Shown: piece by piece, positions 45,322 through 54,592 of the stretch
Numbering within the stretch: the stretch's first letter is position 1
How the letters are laid out: the number at the start of each line of letters is the position of its first letter
NCBI RefSeq assembly: GCF_004769195.1
Contig: NZ_RQET01000004.1
Location: 1,336,602 to 1,400,601, forward strand
Reading direction: 5' to 3'
Length of the DNA: 64,000 bases
From: Leptospira fletcheri
Lineage (GTDB): Bacteria > Spirochaetota > Leptospiria > Leptospirales > Leptospiraceae
Program-made: the position numbers and the translations under genes
Notes under the pieces: generated by a model
Told to the model about the DNA's origin: nothing
Databases searched by the model: none
The model's input: the letters and a program-made list of their open reading frames with translations, nothing else

Positions 45322-46227
45322 TTGCGGCGTTTCCATTTCCGATCAATGTCCGGTCTCAGTCTAAGAGATATGGCAAGCCTAACGAAAAGAAGATCGGAAA
45401 ACGTTCCGGGAAATTTTTACGTGGATTCCTCCTGTATCGATTGCGAGACCTGTAGGATTTTGGCCCCGGAAGTTTTTTCCGAAAAGGGCGGAGCGTCCTA
45501 TGTCCGGAACCAACCTTCGAATTCGGAGGAGTCCTTTCGGGCATTGCAGGCCCTCGTCTCCTGTCCTACGACTTCTATCGGGACGATGGAGCGGGACGAT
45601 CTGACTTCCGTAAAGGATTCCTTTCCGGCAAGGATTCACGGAAACGTTTATCACTGCGGTTATCATTCCAAGTCTTCTTTCGGAGCCTTTTCCTATCTGA
45701 TCCTTCGACCCGAGGGAAATGTGCTCGTAGATTCGCCCAGGTACGTTCCTTCTCTTGCGGAAAAAATCCGGTCCTTGGGAGGAATCAGATACCATTATCT
45801 TACGCACCGGGACGACGTTGCGGATCACGAGAAATTTCACCAGGATTTCGGATGCGAACGGATCATTCACGAGGACGACGCCGGGGCAGTGGGCAATCCG
45901 GAAATCACGATCGCCGGAAGGGATCCGTTCCGATTCGCGGAAGATCTCACCGTTTTTCCGACTCCCGGACACACCAAGGGTCATACCGTCCTTCTGTATT
46001 CGAATTCCTTTTTATTTACGGGAGATCACTTGGCGTATGACCCTATGAGAAAACGTTTGATCGCGTTTCGAGGGGTTTGTTGGTATTCTTGGGAAGAACA
46101 GAAAATATCCATGGAATCCCTGGCAGGACTTTCCTTTGAATGGGTTTTACCGGGTCACGGAAATCCCTTCCACGGAACTCCGGAGGAAACTTCCCAACTC
46201 CTCCGGAAATGCATTGATTGGATGTAA
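45322..46227 (+). CDS. Fusion of a [4Fe-4S] ferredoxin domain with an MBL-fold domain
   Basis: 301 residues at most (ATG 45346 or 45370 may be the real start). Residues ~30-90 form a single-cluster ferredoxin domain: Cys38, Cys41 and Cys44 ([12 protein letters not shown]) and Cys81 (VSCPT). Residues ~100-301 are an MBL-fold domain with [14 protein letters not shown] (162-173), [21 protein letters not shown] and [10 protein letters not shown]. The usual HxHxDH is replaced by HRDDVADH, a variant known in some MBL proteins that carry ferredoxin domains. Substrate unknown; redox or metal-dependent hydrolysis is likely. Confidence 0.85.
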   Translation: MRRFHFRSMSGLSLRDMASLTKRRSENVPGNFYVDSSCIDCETCRILAPEVFSEKGGASYVRNQPSNSEESFRALQALVSCPTTSIGTMERDDLTSVKDSFPARIHGNVYHCGYHSKSSFGAFSYLILRPEGNVLVDSPRYVPSLAEKIRSLGGIRYHYLTHRDDVADHEKFHQDFGCERIIHEDDAGAVGNPEITIAGRDPFRFAEDLTVFPTPGHTKGHTVLLYSNSFLFTGDHLAYDPMRKRLIAFRGVCWYSWEEQKISMESLAGLSFEWVLPGHGNPFHGTPEETSQLLRKCIDWM

Positions 46228-46238
46228 GAATGTCGGTG

Positions 46239-46862
46239 TTAACGTCCGCGGAAGCCCATGTATTCCGACTGAAAGGTAAATACGTCTTCCGCATATTGTT
46301 TCACCCCGCCCCATTTTTTAACGGCGGCCGGACCGGCGTTGTAGGCGAGTAAGGCTTTCCGGACATCTCCGTCTAGGCTGTCTAGAAGGTGGTTCAGGTA
46401 GGCAACTCCGAGGGAGAGGTTCACTTCCGTTTCGAAGAGTTCGGATTCCCGTATTTTCCGGCCTTCTTGGGAACCGATCCAGGCTCCGGTAGCCGGCATG
46501 ACTTGCATATAGCCCCTTGCGTTTTTCTTGGACCGGGCTTTTTTGTGAAATTCGGATTCCACTCGGATGAGTCCGAGCAGTAGGCCGATTTTTTCCCCTT
46601 CTGCGCAGCTCATTCCGCAGGCGGAATCCTTGATTTTCGCACTTTCGAGCAATACGGTCTTGGTCAATCGATCCAATTCGGCGACGGGGATGGAAGGCCT
46701 TTGCTCCAGAATGTAATCTCTTACATACTGGGCCTCGTTTTTCGTCTTTCTGGCGCTCCAGCTTTCGGTGAGGGATCCTGCAATCGGCGCCACCAGTGAT
46801 TGGTAGAGCAGGGGCAGGGCTGCAATGAAAATGTGTCGTTTTCGAATCTTAGGCTGGTTCAT
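46239..46862 (-). CDS. Lytic transglycosylase (SLT / GH23 domain)
   Basis: 207 residues from ATG 46862; AAGGA lies 9 bases upstream. N-terminal signal peptide or anchor (HIFIAALPLLYQSLVAPIAG). The SLT domain has the catalytic Glu in GLIRVESEFHKKARSKKNARGYMQVMP, then GVAYLNHLLDSLDGDVRKALLAYNAGPAAVKKW, the family hallmark. It cleaves peptidoglycan strands in the periplasm. The ribosome binding site is inside a long hairpin (see regulatory entry). It converges with the ferredoxin/MBL gene with 11 bases between. Confidence 0.92.
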   Translation of the reverse strand: MNQPKIRKRHIFIAALPLLYQSLVAPIAGSLTESWSARKTKNEAQYVRDYILEQRPSIPVAELDRLTKTVLLESAKIKDSACGMSCAEGEKIGLLLGLIRVESEFHKKARSKKNARGYMQVMPATGAWIGSQEGRKIRESELFETEVNLSLGVAYLNHLLDSLDGDVRKALLAYNAGPAAVKKWGGVKQYAEDVFTFQSEYMGFRGR

Positions 46863-46871
46863 AAATGAACG

Positions 46872-46902
46872 TCCTTGAATGGTGCGTCGCACTATTCAAG
46901 GA
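46872..46902 (-). promoter_or_regulatory. 5' UTR hairpin covering the Shine-Dalgarno of the lytic transglycosylase gene
   Basis: On the minus strand TCCTTGAATAGTGC is followed by GAC and then GCACCATTCAAGGA: 13 of 14 base pairs with a three-base loop. The AAGGA at the 3' end of the right arm is the best Shine-Dalgarno, 9 bases before ATG. Directly upstream GAATGGT (46902-46908) could instead pair with ACCATTC of the right arm, giving an alternative fold. This suggests control of translation, or a dyad operator in DNA. Confidence 0.6.
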
Positions 46903-47013
46903 CCATTCTTTTTGCACCGCACTATAGGGCAAGCGGATTTTTAAAAATAGACTGCAGGTCGGTTTTACTTTAATTTCCTGTATGGAGGAGGAAGTTCCGT
47001 GAAGGGGGAAGGG

Positions 47014-47045
47014 AATCTGAGCGAAATCGGATTTTCGCCCAGATT
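47014..47045 (-). other. Long hairpin after pepA
   Basis: AATCTGGGCGAAA and TTTCGCTCAGATT (minus strand) form a 13-base-pair stem with one G-U pair and a 6-base loop, 12 bases after the pepA stop. The G-U on the minus strand is an A-C mismatch on the plus strand, which points to selection on the minus RNA. No T run follows, so it may be a 3' end or processing structure, not a classic terminator. Confidence 0.55.
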
Positions 47046-47056
47046 TAAAATTTGTT

Positions 47057-48544
47057 CTACTTTTGTTTTTCTAGTTTTTCCACTAGGTCTACGAGCAAAC
47101 GGACTCCGTATCCGCTGGGGCCGTTGCCGATTTGTGTCCCGGAGGCTTTTTTTCTCCAAGCGGTTCCGGCTATGTCGATATGGGCCCATTCGATTCCGGA
47201 ATCCACGAAGCGTTCCAGGTATTTTCCTGCGGAAAGACTTCCTCCCGGACGTCCGGCGACGTTTCGCAAGTCGGCGATATCGCTTTTGAGGTCTTCTCCA
47301 TATTCGTCCCAAAGAGGAAGGTTCCAGGTTCTTTCCTCGGAACTAAGAGACGCTTCGTCGATGAGCTCCCGGAGTTTTTCGGAGTTGCTCATGACCCCTG
47401 CGGCTTCATGACCGAGGGAAATGATGATGGCTCCGGTTAAGGTAGCCAAGTCCACCATGTAGTCCGGTTTGAATTTTTTTCCCACATAGGAGAGCACGTC
47501 GCCTAGGACCAGGCGTCCTTCCGCGTCCGTATTTTGGACTTCCACGGTCAGACCGTTATGAGCGGTATAAACGTCTCCCGGTTTTACCGCGGCTGCGTCC
47601 GGCATGTTTTCCGCGACACCGATTGCGGCGATCACCGGAACGCCCAAGCCAAGCTCGGAAATGGCTCCGATGGCGTGGATGACCGCAGCGGCTCCGCACA
47701 TATCATATTTCATTTCGTGCATGTCCTGGGCCGGTTTGATGCTGATTCCTCCCGAATCGAAGGTGAGCCCCTTTCCGATCAAGGCCAGTTTCTTTTTCGT
47801 CTTCGGTTTGGTCGGATGGTATTCCAGAAGGATCATTTTCGGTTTTTTGTCGGAGCCTTGGGAAACCGCCAAGATTCCTCCCATTTTTTCCTTCTTCAGT
47901 TGGGGTTCGTCAAAGACGGTGATCTTCAGGCCGTTTTCCTTCGCGATCTCTTTGGAGCGGGAAACGAATTCCTCGGGAGTGAAATGATTCGCGGGGAGGT
48001 GGGAGATAAACCTGCAACCGTTGACGTACTTGCTCACCGCCTTGGATTTTTCCAGCCCTTGGGCGGCTGCTTTTTCCGCACCTGGATCTTCGATGAGGAA
48101 GGTCACTGGGCCGAATTTCGGTTTCTTTTCCTTAAAGTCCTTCGTCAGTACGTTTAAGGGAAATGCGCCTAGATCCACGGAATTCGCGATCTGATAAACA
48201 AGTCCGGTAGGAGAAAGATTTTTTGTGAGAAAGCGAGGGACTTTGATTTCCAATCCTACCCCATCCCATTTCCGGAGTTTTTCTCCGAAGGAAAAGAAGT
48301 ACTGGGCCACTCCGCGGATGCTCGCTTTTGCGGCTTCCCCCACGCCTAGGTAAATCGTCCGGTCCGGTTCGTCCGTCAGAGATTGCCCCGGTTCCCCCGC
48401 GAAGATAAAGGATTTGATTTGGTCTGGGAATTTCGTTTCCAGTTCCTTGGGCAGGTGGTCTTTGGCCACGAGAACGATTTTATAGAAATTCTTGGACGGG
48501 TTTTTTCCGATCGAAAACTGTATCTTGGATTTCTCTAATTTCAT
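47057..48544 (-). CDS. pepA: Leucyl aminopeptidase (M17)
   Basis: 495 residues. The C-terminal catalytic domain is complete: [20 protein letters not shown] with metal ligands Lys258 and Asp263 and catalytic Lys270, [10 protein letters not shown] with Asp281, and NTDAEGRL (338-345) with Asp340, Glu342 and Arg344. It removes N-terminal residues from peptides in the cytoplasm; some members also bind DNA. It overlaps the end of bcp by 4 bases, so the two are co-translated. Confidence 0.95.
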   Translation of the reverse strand: MKLEKSKIQFSIGKNPSKNFYKIVLVAKDHLPKELETKFPDQIKSFIFAGEPGQSLTDEPDRTIYLGVGEAAKASIRGVAQYFFSFGEKLRKWDGVGLEIKVPRFLTKNLSPTGLVYQIANSVDLGAFPLNVLTKDFKEKKPKFGPVTFLIEDPGAEKAAAQGLEKSKAVSKYVNGCRFISHLPANHFTPEEFVSRSKEIAKENGLKITVFDEPQLKKEKMGGILAVSQGSDKKPKMILLEYHPTKPKTKKKLALIGKGLTFDSGGISIKPAQDMHEMKYDMCGAAAVIHAIGAISELGLGVPVIAAIGVAENMPDAAAVKPGDVYTAHNGLTVEVQNTDAEGRLVLGDVLSYVGKKFKPDYMVDLATLTGAIIISLGHEAAGVMSNSEKLRELIDEASLSSEERTWNLPLWDEYGEDLKSDIADLRNVAGRPGGSLSAGKYLERFVDSGIEWAHIDIAGTAWRKKASGTQIGNGPSGYGVRLLVDLVEKLEKQK

Positions 48545-49020
48545 TTTTTCTCCAACGCTTTAATGTCGGTTAATATCTGGTCCACGTGTCCTTTTACGCT
48601 TACCTTCGGATAGATTTTCAGGATCTTCAGGTCGGGTCCGATCAGAAAGGTGGTCCTTACGATTCCCATCGATTCTCGACCCATGAATTTCTTGAGTTGC
48701 CAGACCCCGTATTTTTCGCAGATACTTCCGTCTTCGTCGGAAATCAAAGTAAAGTTGAGTTCCTGCTTTTCAATGAATTTCTGGTGGGACTTGAGCGAAT
48801 CCTTGGAGACTCCTACGACTTGGAACCCTTGCTTTTTCATCCGGGAAAAATTGTCCCGAAAATCGCAGGCCTCCGTCGTGCATCCGGGAGTCAGATCTCT
48901 AGGATAAAAATACAGTACTAATCCTTTTTCCCCCATCAAGCTTTTGAGGTCCTTTTTTTGTCCGGACTCGTCGGTTCCCGTAAAGGCGGGGGCTTTGCCG
49001 CCCTCTTTCAGTTCGTTCAT
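48541..49020 (-). CDS. bcp: Thiol peroxidase of the Bcp/PrxQ family
   Basis: 159 residues. [22 protein letters not shown] carries the peroxidatic Cys47 in the Pro-x3-Thr-x2-Cys motif and Cys52 as the resolving cysteine, as in PrxQ with a CxxxxC pair. It detoxifies hydroperoxides with thioredoxin. First gene of bcp-pepA; divergent from the 124-residue unknown gene, with 134 bases between starts. Confidence 0.95.
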   Translation of the reverse strand: MNELKEGGKAPAFTGTDESGQKKDLKSLMGEKGLVLYFYPRDLTPGCTTEACDFRDNFSRMKKQGFQVVGVSKDSLKSHQKFIEKQELNFTLISDEDGSICEKYGVWQLKKFMGRESMGIVRTTFLIGPDLKILKIYPKVSVKGHVDQILTDIKALEKK

Positions 49021-49154
49021 TCGATTCTCGTATCCCTATTTCTGCCTGCGGGACCGTTTTCGTCGGCAGGCGTTTCCCCCCAGGATCCTCTCCGGGCACG
49101 GAAAGCCGAGGAAAAATCGATTGCGAAACTTTTTTTTCGGACGATATTCTAAGT

Positions 49155-49529
49155 ATGGATTCGAAAGAGCGGATGGAACTCATACGAGAAGGCAACCAGG
49201 CCTTTAACGAAGGGGATATCCGGAGGGCCCGGGAATGCTTTTTGAAGACGGAATATAAGGACGGGCTCATCCGCTTAGGGGATTATTTCATGTTCGAGAA
49301 AAAACTCCCGATTCTCGCTTACGGATATTATAAAAAAGCGGGATCTCAAAAGAGAATCGACGAAATTTTCCAACGTATGTTATGGGCACTCTCCGAATGG
49401 ATCGGGCAGGACAAGTTCAAACTTCCTCAGACCCAGGCCAAGACTCTAGATCCGGAAGATTTTACGGTGCACCCGCTTTTGAGACAAACCGCTCTGGACA
49501 TTCTGAAAAAACAGGGGATCTCTCCCTAG
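49155..49529 (+). CDS. Conserved hypothetical protein, TPR-like helical
   Basis: 124 residues. The N-terminal half (RMELIREGNQAFNEGDIRRARECFLKTEYKDGLIRLGDYFMFEKKLPILAYGYYKKAG) has the helix pairs and spacing of one or two tetratricopeptide-like repeats. The rest is short, with LDPEDFTVHPLLRQTALDIL. No signal peptide, so cytosolic. Function unknown. Divergent from bcp and convergent with the protease gene. Confidence 0.7.
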   Translation: MDSKERMELIREGNQAFNEGDIRRARECFLKTEYKDGLIRLGDYFMFEKKLPILAYGYYKKAGSQKRIDEIFQRMLWALSEWIGQDKFKLPQTQAKTLDPEDFTVHPLLRQTALDILKKQGISP

Positions 49530-49581
49530 TTCCGCGGACTTCCTTCGAAAAAAGAAGAAAGCCCGTGTATAAAACCGTGGG

Positions 49582-51555
49582 TTATTGTACCGTCGCCGTA
49601 ATTCCACTCGGAGCATTGATGTAGGTCAGGGTTCCGTACGCATTCGCGGAATTTCCGGTCTTCGTTTTTCCCTGCAGTGAGGAGTTTGAGATTCCACCGT
49701 ATAGGATGGCGTTAACCGTATCCGCATAGGTATACTTCGTGTTGTACGCTCTTGCCAAGGCTGCAATTCCGGCGACGTGAGGAGATGCCATGGACGTCCC
49801 GTTTAAAATGCTGTAATGAGTCGTGTCGTTTCCGAGTACGTTCAAGCTATAGTAATCCAATCCGATTCCTAAACCGAAGGTTCCACATCCTCCAGTGCAA
49901 GAGTACGTTTGATTCCCGGAAGAAGTGAAATTCAGTCCGATCGTACAGGTCGTAGTGGTGCAAGTGGAAGAGATATTGTAAGTAGGATTTTCCGGATCCA
50001 TTCCCGTAATTCCGTTGTTCGCTTGGACTAGAGTGGCCGGAAAGGAACCGCTGTTCGTTCCCGCGTAGATGTTGAAGTAGTCGCCCGCAAGTAAGGATTC
50101 GAAATAGTCCAGGTTTAACGTGACTGCCACGGGAGTGAACGGTAGGGTAAACGTCTTGTAGAGGCTATTTCCGGTGGAGGTTTCCCGGTAATAGGAAGCG
50201 CCGGACCAGAAGTTACAAGCATCGGAAGTATCCACCGAGGAATTGAACATTAGTAGATTGGAATATGTTTTTCCTCCTACCGTGCAGCTCTTGACTCTCC
50301 AATCCGTTCCGCTGGTCGTCCAAGTGGAGAAATCCTGGGAGGCAGTCGATTGGGAGAACACCGCGCCATTTCCCGGCCAGGTGCTCAGGATATTCGCCCC
50401 GGGAGCGCCTACGGCGACCGTAGATGAGGAACCTGCAGTATTATAATCTGAGAAATTCGTAATATTATAATTTTGATCTAACGCTGCCACGCAGACCAGG
50501 TTCGGGAGGCCGTAATCGCAAGGGTAGGTTGCGTTTGAGGTCACTGCATGGTTTAGTCCGGAGTTGCCTGCCGCAACGACTACTACAACGTCGTGGTTTT
50601 GGGCGTTCTGGATGGCGGAATAGAAGGAGGCGCTGTATCCCGCTCCTCCGAGACTCATGTTGATGATCTTGGCTCCGTTGTTGACCGCAAAATTAATTCC
50701 GTTGATGATATTCGAAGTCGAACCGGATCCGGTTTCGTCCAAGACTCGGACCGCCATCAATTTGCTCGTTTGGCAGACACCGGTGGTTCCTAGGCTATTG
50801 TTTCCTTGGGCTCCTATGGTTCCCGCGACGTGGGTCCCATGGCCGGTATAATCCATCGGGTCGTTCGCGGTTCTGGTTCCCGCGTAGTTCCATCCGTGAT
50901 GAGGACAGGACCCTCCTGTGGTGGCGGTTCCGCCGTTTTCATCCAAACAGGAGCCGCTCGGACTCCACATTTCGTTCACTAAATCCTGGTGATTGTAATT
51001 GATTCCGGTATCCACCACAGCAACGATCACGGAGCTACAGTCAGTTTGGAGGGTCCATGCGGACTCCGCGCTGATGTCTTTGCCAGACGTTCCCGGATTT
51101 GCCGTCGGGTTTCCGACAGTATCCGTGTAAAATTCCGGAGTTACTGCGCTTCCTGCGGTTAGAGTTTGGGCGGTGTTCTTGAGTCCCCACAAGCTGCCGT
51201 ACGAAGAGTCGTTCGGAGATTGGGTTTGGTAGATGTAATTCGGTTCGGCAAATTCCACGTTCGGATCGTTTTGCCAAGCTGCGACCGCGTCTTCGACGGA
51301 TTGGTTCTGAGGAAGTTGTATATGTGCGGTTCTCGCGTGGCCGAGATTGGAAAGGAGCTTGCCTCCTTTCTGGACGGCCATTGCACTAGCGGAGACTCCG
51401 GATTTGAACCGAACGATGACTTCGCCCGGAACATATTTGGGTTTTTTGGCTCGATCGATCAATTTAGGAATGGTCTTTTGAGCGACAAAGAAAAGTCCTA
51501 GAACGAGTAAGAGAAGGGTACCGAGGAAAGCGCGATTTTTACTATTCATATTCAA
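49582..51555 (-). CDS. Subtilisin-like serine protease (S8) with an insert in the catalytic domain
   Basis: 657 residues. An N-terminal hydrophobic segment (FLGTLLLLVLGLFFVAQ) is followed by a propeptide-like inhibitor I9 region (VPGEVIVRFKSGVS ... FAEPNYIYQ). The catalytic triad is intact: Asp182 (VAVVDTGIN), His239 (GHGTHVAGT) and Ser588 (NGTSMASPHVAG). About 185 residues (400-585) separate GAPGANILST from the Ser motif, where most subtilases have far fewer; this insert is Thr/Ser/Cys-rich, beta-like, with an aromatic pattern. Exported, either periplasmic or surface. It follows a small FN3-like lipoprotein gene by 23 bases. Confidence 0.93.
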   Translation of the reverse strand: MNMNSKNRAFLGTLLLLVLGLFFVAQKTIPKLIDRAKKPKYVPGEVIVRFKSGVSASAMAVQKGGKLLSNLGHARTAHIQLPQNQSVEDAVAAWQNDPNVEFAEPNYIYQTQSPNDSSYGSLWGLKNTAQTLTAGSAVTPEFYTDTVGNPTANPGTSGKDISAESAWTLQTDCSSVIVAVVDTGINYNHQDLVNEMWSPSGSCLDENGGTATTGGSCPHHGWNYAGTRTANDPMDYTGHGTHVAGTIGAQGNNSLGTTGVCQTSKLMAVRVLDETGSGSTSNIINGINFAVNNGAKIINMSLGGAGYSASFYSAIQNAQNHDVVVVVAAGNSGLNHAVTSNATYPCDYGLPNLVCVAALDQNYNITNFSDYNTAGSSSTVAVGAPGANILSTWPGNGAVFSQSTASQDFSTWTTSGTDWRVKSCTVGGKTYSNLLMFNSSVDTSDACNFWSGASYYRETSTGNSLYKTFTLPFTPVAVTLNLDYFESLLAGDYFNIYAGTNSGSFPATLVQANNGITGMDPENPTYNISSTCTTTTCTIGLNFTSSGNQTYSCTGGCGTFGLGIGLDYYSLNVLGNDTTHYSILNGTSMASPHVAGIAALARAYNTKYTYADTVNAILYGGISNSSLQGKTKTGNSANAYGTLTYINAPSGITATVQ

Positions 51556-51578
51556 ACCTTTTGAAAATCCCTAAAGAC

Positions 51579-51998
51579 TTAATTTACTTGAACGGTCGTG
51601 GGAGTCGCCGCCGGGGTTCCGTTCGGATTTAGGGAAGAGTATCCTAAAACATAGATGTAAACTTGGCTTCCGCTCGGAATGGAGAGAGTGGCGGAAGTCG
51701 GAGCTGTAGCTCCGCTTGCATAAGGAACCGTGGAGCAAACAGCGGTTGCCGCTTGGTAAGAAGGGTTGATTCCATAGCAGGCTTTATAACCGCCACCTGT
51801 CGAATTTACGGATTTCTCACGATTGGCCTGCCAGTTCACAAGAACATTTCTCGGGGCTCCCGTTCCGATACTTCCTATTTTCGAACCGGAGCTTCCCATC
51901 AGAAGAAAGATCAAAGGATTCATTCCACCGCCGCCGCCACCGGAACATCGGGAGAAAATTAGGAATAAGAGTAAAAGAAGGCCGCGCGCTACGAACAT
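51579..51998 (-). CDS. Small lipoprotein with fibronectin type III-like domain
   Basis: 139 residues from ATG 51998, preceded by CGGGAGC; a longer start at 52043 would put 15 charged residues before the signal peptide. The leader GLLLLLFLIFSRC ends in a lipobox, then a Gly tract. The remainder, APRNVLVNWQANREKSVNST, then YKACYGINP, and VYIYVLGYSSLNPNGTPAA, reads like a single FN3 domain with one disulfide (YKAC and AVCS). It precedes the protease gene on the same strand with a 23-base gap; it may be its partner or surface anchor. Confidence 0.78.
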   Translation of the reverse strand: MFVARGLLLLLFLIFSRCSGGGGGGMNPLIFLLMGSSGSKIGSIGTGAPRNVLVNWQANREKSVNSTGGGYKACYGINPSYQAATAVCSTVPYASGATAPTSATLSIPSGSQVYIYVLGYSSLNPNGTPAATPTTVQVN

Positions 51999-52043
51999 TG
52001 TTGCTCCCGATCGTTTCTTTCGAATCGATACTTCGTTTTTCAA

Positions 52044-52742
52044 CGGCGCTTTTCCGAACTCTTATTCAAATATCCGGTAAAGGCATAAAGATGTCCGGAT
52101 TGGCACCGTAAAGCCACAGAAAGATAGGGGCAAAAAATATTCAACCAATTTAGAAAATTTTTTACTGATACTTTATCAGTTGAATTGCTTGATTTTGATC
52201 TAAAATATCAACCATTAGAAAGATTCTACCCCCATGATTTGTTCTATTTTAGAGATTGGGTTCGTTCGGAATAGGTTGCTCAAGAGCTTATAGCTTTGGT
52301 TAGAATGTCGAATCCTTCCCTTGCCGCTAACATTGACCGATCGAACGAAGCAAAAATCCAGTTCGGTTATTTCCGAAAAATATTTTTCATTTTCCTTTGT
52401 GTCCAAGACCAACATCTTTCCTTATTAGCCTGAACTTAGGGCCAACTATATTCCCTACTTAATTTAGAAAAGGATCAGCAGGATGGAGCTAGAAACGGTC
52501 CAAGCAATTCGTTCGAATCTGTGATCCGTGCAAGAATGTAAGATTATAAGAACCTAATATTAGGTAGATGACTTTCAGTTACCTGCCGAGGGGATTCTTA
52601 GCGGTGAGATTGACTGGAAACTGGGGAATATTTTGACCCTGGGCTCTTTTGCCTCCATGCGCCAATCATTTTATTGGAGCCTTAATCATTCTTCGTTTGG
52701 CTCCATCAGGAATTCTTTCTTAATTCCGCTAAACAAAGCATT
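52044..52742. other. AT-rich gene-poor stretch, left half
   Basis: About 700 bases with more A+T than the rest of the window and no convincing intact gene. It includes a perfect inverted repeat ACTGATA-ctt-TATCAGT (52164-52180) and a palindrome CCTAATATTAGG (52553-52564). The short minus frame at 52215-52415 has no family character. The right end carries the remnant described separately. Confidence 0.45.
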
Positions 52743-52752
52743 CTACGAATGA
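52564..52752 (+). pseudogene. Probable C-terminal remnant of a gene
   Basis: A 62-codon open frame (after TAG at 52561) with no start signal at its beginning, ending TGA 52750-52752. The product (SGEIDWKLGNILTLGSF, then MRQSFYWSLNHSSFGSIRNS and FLIPLNKAFYE) has the composition of a real folded protein, unlike the surrounding sequence. I do not recognise the family. No upstream part of the gene is visible, so a truncated relic is the simplest reading. Confidence 0.35.
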
Positions 52753-52955
52753 TTCAAATAAATGAAAATACGATAATTTCCATCAGCAACGATCGCAGCT
52801 GGGCTTTTTAATTGAACAGTAGCTAAAGCAATTTTTCCCGAAATCTTTTCGGAAGACGAATTGGGTACGTTGATCTCACGAACGATCCTATTGGATACGC
52901 ATGATATGGCAAAGGATAGAAAAATAAATAGAAATATTCTTTTTTTACCGAGCAT
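52743..52955 (-). CDS. Small lipoprotein, unknown
   Basis: 70 residues. The leader MLGKKRIFLFIFLSFAISC ends in a lipobox (AISC), then about 52 residues that look like one beta-sandwich fragment (GKIALATVQLKSPAAIVADGNY...). AGGGG lies 11 bases before the ATG. Codon and base use are AT-richer than neighbours. It may be complete or truncated; its stop overlaps the remnant on the other strand by 10 bases. Confidence 0.5.
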   Translation of the reverse strand: MLGKKRIFLFIFLSFAISCVSNRIVREINVPNSSSEKISGKIALATVQLKSPAAIVADGNYRIFIYLNHS

Positions 52956-53285
52956 TTTAATTCATCCCCTTTAATTGTTATGTAGATATTAGAAATATTG
53001 AATAATTTTATTAAATAATTTTGCTGTCAAATAGTTTTTCCGTACTTTCAGAATACCGACGATTCCGATTTTTAGAAACCGCATCTCGCTTTTAAGTAAG
53101 GATTCTCCCTTGGAGGGCCTATGACTTTCCAAGGTAACAAGCGCAAGGTCCTTGGAGGTTTCCATCGTGCTATTCATGGAAAAACCTCGCCTAAAGTCAT
53201 ACAGCTAAATAACAGACAGTTTTTGAGCTAAGGCCTCCCTTTCTTGTTGCCTCTGTAAGGTTTTTTCAAAAACAATAACTTTCTC
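52956..53285. other. AT-rich gene-poor stretch, right half
   Basis: 330 bases before the GH18-like gene. A 62-codon minus frame (52989-53177) is open, but has no ribosome binding site or recognisable content. CCTTGGAGG occurs twice (near 53110 and 53150). No promoter or RNA structure could be assigned. Confidence 0.4.
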
Positions 53286-54566
53286 TTGGAACGGATCTTT
53301 ACACGTAGGCTATTCACCTTTTTCGCTTTCTTCTTGTTTTTACTATTTGCGGGCTGGCTCTTCTTTCTCCGCGAGAGAGGAGGGGGGAAGGGAAACGAAA
53401 GAGTCGAAAAAGCGAATGAAACGAGGATTTACGCTTCGACTTGGTCTCAGGATTTTTGGGCCATGCTCAAATACATACGTCTCTATGACGAGCTGCATCC
53501 GTTTTTATACAATTTGGAAGGCGGACGGAACAATACCGGGCGAATCTTATCGGTATGGAAACCGGAGGAAATCTCCGAAAGAATGATGTGGTTCCGGCTC
53601 GTCTCTCCGAATACGTTGATCATTCCCACGATTTTTCGCTGGGAAAACGATTTCGAAAAGATATCCGACGCGATCGGCTTGGCAGGAAACGTAAAAGTCC
53701 GGGATTTTCATATTCGAAATATTTTAAGCGAAGTGGAGAAATACGGGTACGACGGAATTGATATAGATTACGAGGGAATGACCTGCGAAAAGAAGGAAGC
53801 CTTCGAGGAATTTTTGGCTCTCCTCAAAGAGGAGCTACACAAAAGAAAGAAACTGCTTTCGGTTTCCATTCATCCTAAAACGGTCGCGGAACAAAAGACA
53901 CGCTTTGCTTGCTCGGGTCTCAAAGCTCCGATCGAAGTCGATTATTTCGAAGCGTATCGCGGCCAGTTGACCCACGACTACGAATTTTTAGGTCGGACCG
54001 CGGACAAGATCAAGATTATGGCGTACGAATTGCATCCTAGGAAAAACGGATTTCCCGGTCCCGGTCCGCAAGCGCCGGATTGGTGGATCGATAAGATCCT
54101 GCAATACGCCGTGGAGAGAATTCCCGCGAATAAACTTTATATGGCGATTCCTACGTACGGATACGACTGGCCTCTGAATTGCGATCTTCCTTCCAAGTCC
54201 GTGTATTATTCCCGAGCGAAGTTTATCCGGGAACATTGGAATCCGAGGATGGAACAGCCGACGGACGTAATCAAAATCTATCAAACCCAGGCGAAGGCGG
54301 GAGATTGGATCTACCTTCGCCCTTATCTGTACCGTCATGAAGGTCATGTTTATACCGACCCTTCCTTATGGTACAGGTCGGGAGGCTGCGATCGTGCGGC
54401 TTTCTACATGAATCGGACGTCCTTCGAGAAAAAGATGAATATATTAGAAAAATATAAAATTAGGGGATTCTCTTTTTGGCAATTGATAGAGGACAATGAT
54501 CCGGAAATCCATCAATATCTGGAGGAAAAATTGGGAGAAGGATCCAAAGAATCTTCTTCCCCCTAA
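53286..54566 (+). CDS. Membrane-anchored glycoside hydrolase family 18-like protein
   Basis: 426 residues, TTG start at 53286, needed to keep the N-terminal anchor ([19 protein letters not shown]). The GH18 catalytic motif is present: [13 protein letters not shown] with Asp156, Asp159, Asp161 and the acid Glu163. Supporting strands are [19 protein letters not shown] and [13 protein letters not shown], as in the YaaH/spore-cortex branch of the family, whose members act on peptidoglycan or chitin-like sugars. Substrate not known. Converges with the exported MBL gene. Confidence 0.85.
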   Translation: MERIFTRRLFTFFAFFLFLLFAGWLFFLRERGGGKGNERVEKANETRIYASTWSQDFWAMLKYIRLYDELHPFLYNLEGGRNNTGRILSVWKPEEISERMMWFRLVSPNTLIIPTIFRWENDFEKISDAIGLAGNVKVRDFHIRNILSEVEKYGYDGIDIDYEGMTCEKKEAFEEFLALLKEELHKRKKLLSVSIHPKTVAEQKTRFACSGLKAPIEVDYFEAYRGQLTHDYEFLGRTADKIKIMAYELHPRKNGFPGPGPQAPDWWIDKILQYAVERIPANKLYMAIPTYGYDWPLNCDLPSKSVYYSRAKFIREHWNPRMEQPTDVIKIYQTQAKAGDWIYLRPYLYRHEGHVYTDPSLWYRSGGCDRAAFYMNRTSFEKKMNILEKYKIRGFSFWQLIEDNDPEIHQYLEEKLGEGSKESSSP

Positions 54567-54592
54567 GATACGTTAGTTCGATTCCGAAATTC

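Noticed and set aside
52215..52415. Minus-strand frame of 66 codons
   Set aside because: No good ribosome binding site spacing, no leader, and no recognisable family; the region is AT-rich, where chance frames look protein-like.
52989..53177. Minus-strand frame of 62 codons
   Set aside because: No start signals and random-looking composition; direct CCTTGGAGG copies in it look incidental.
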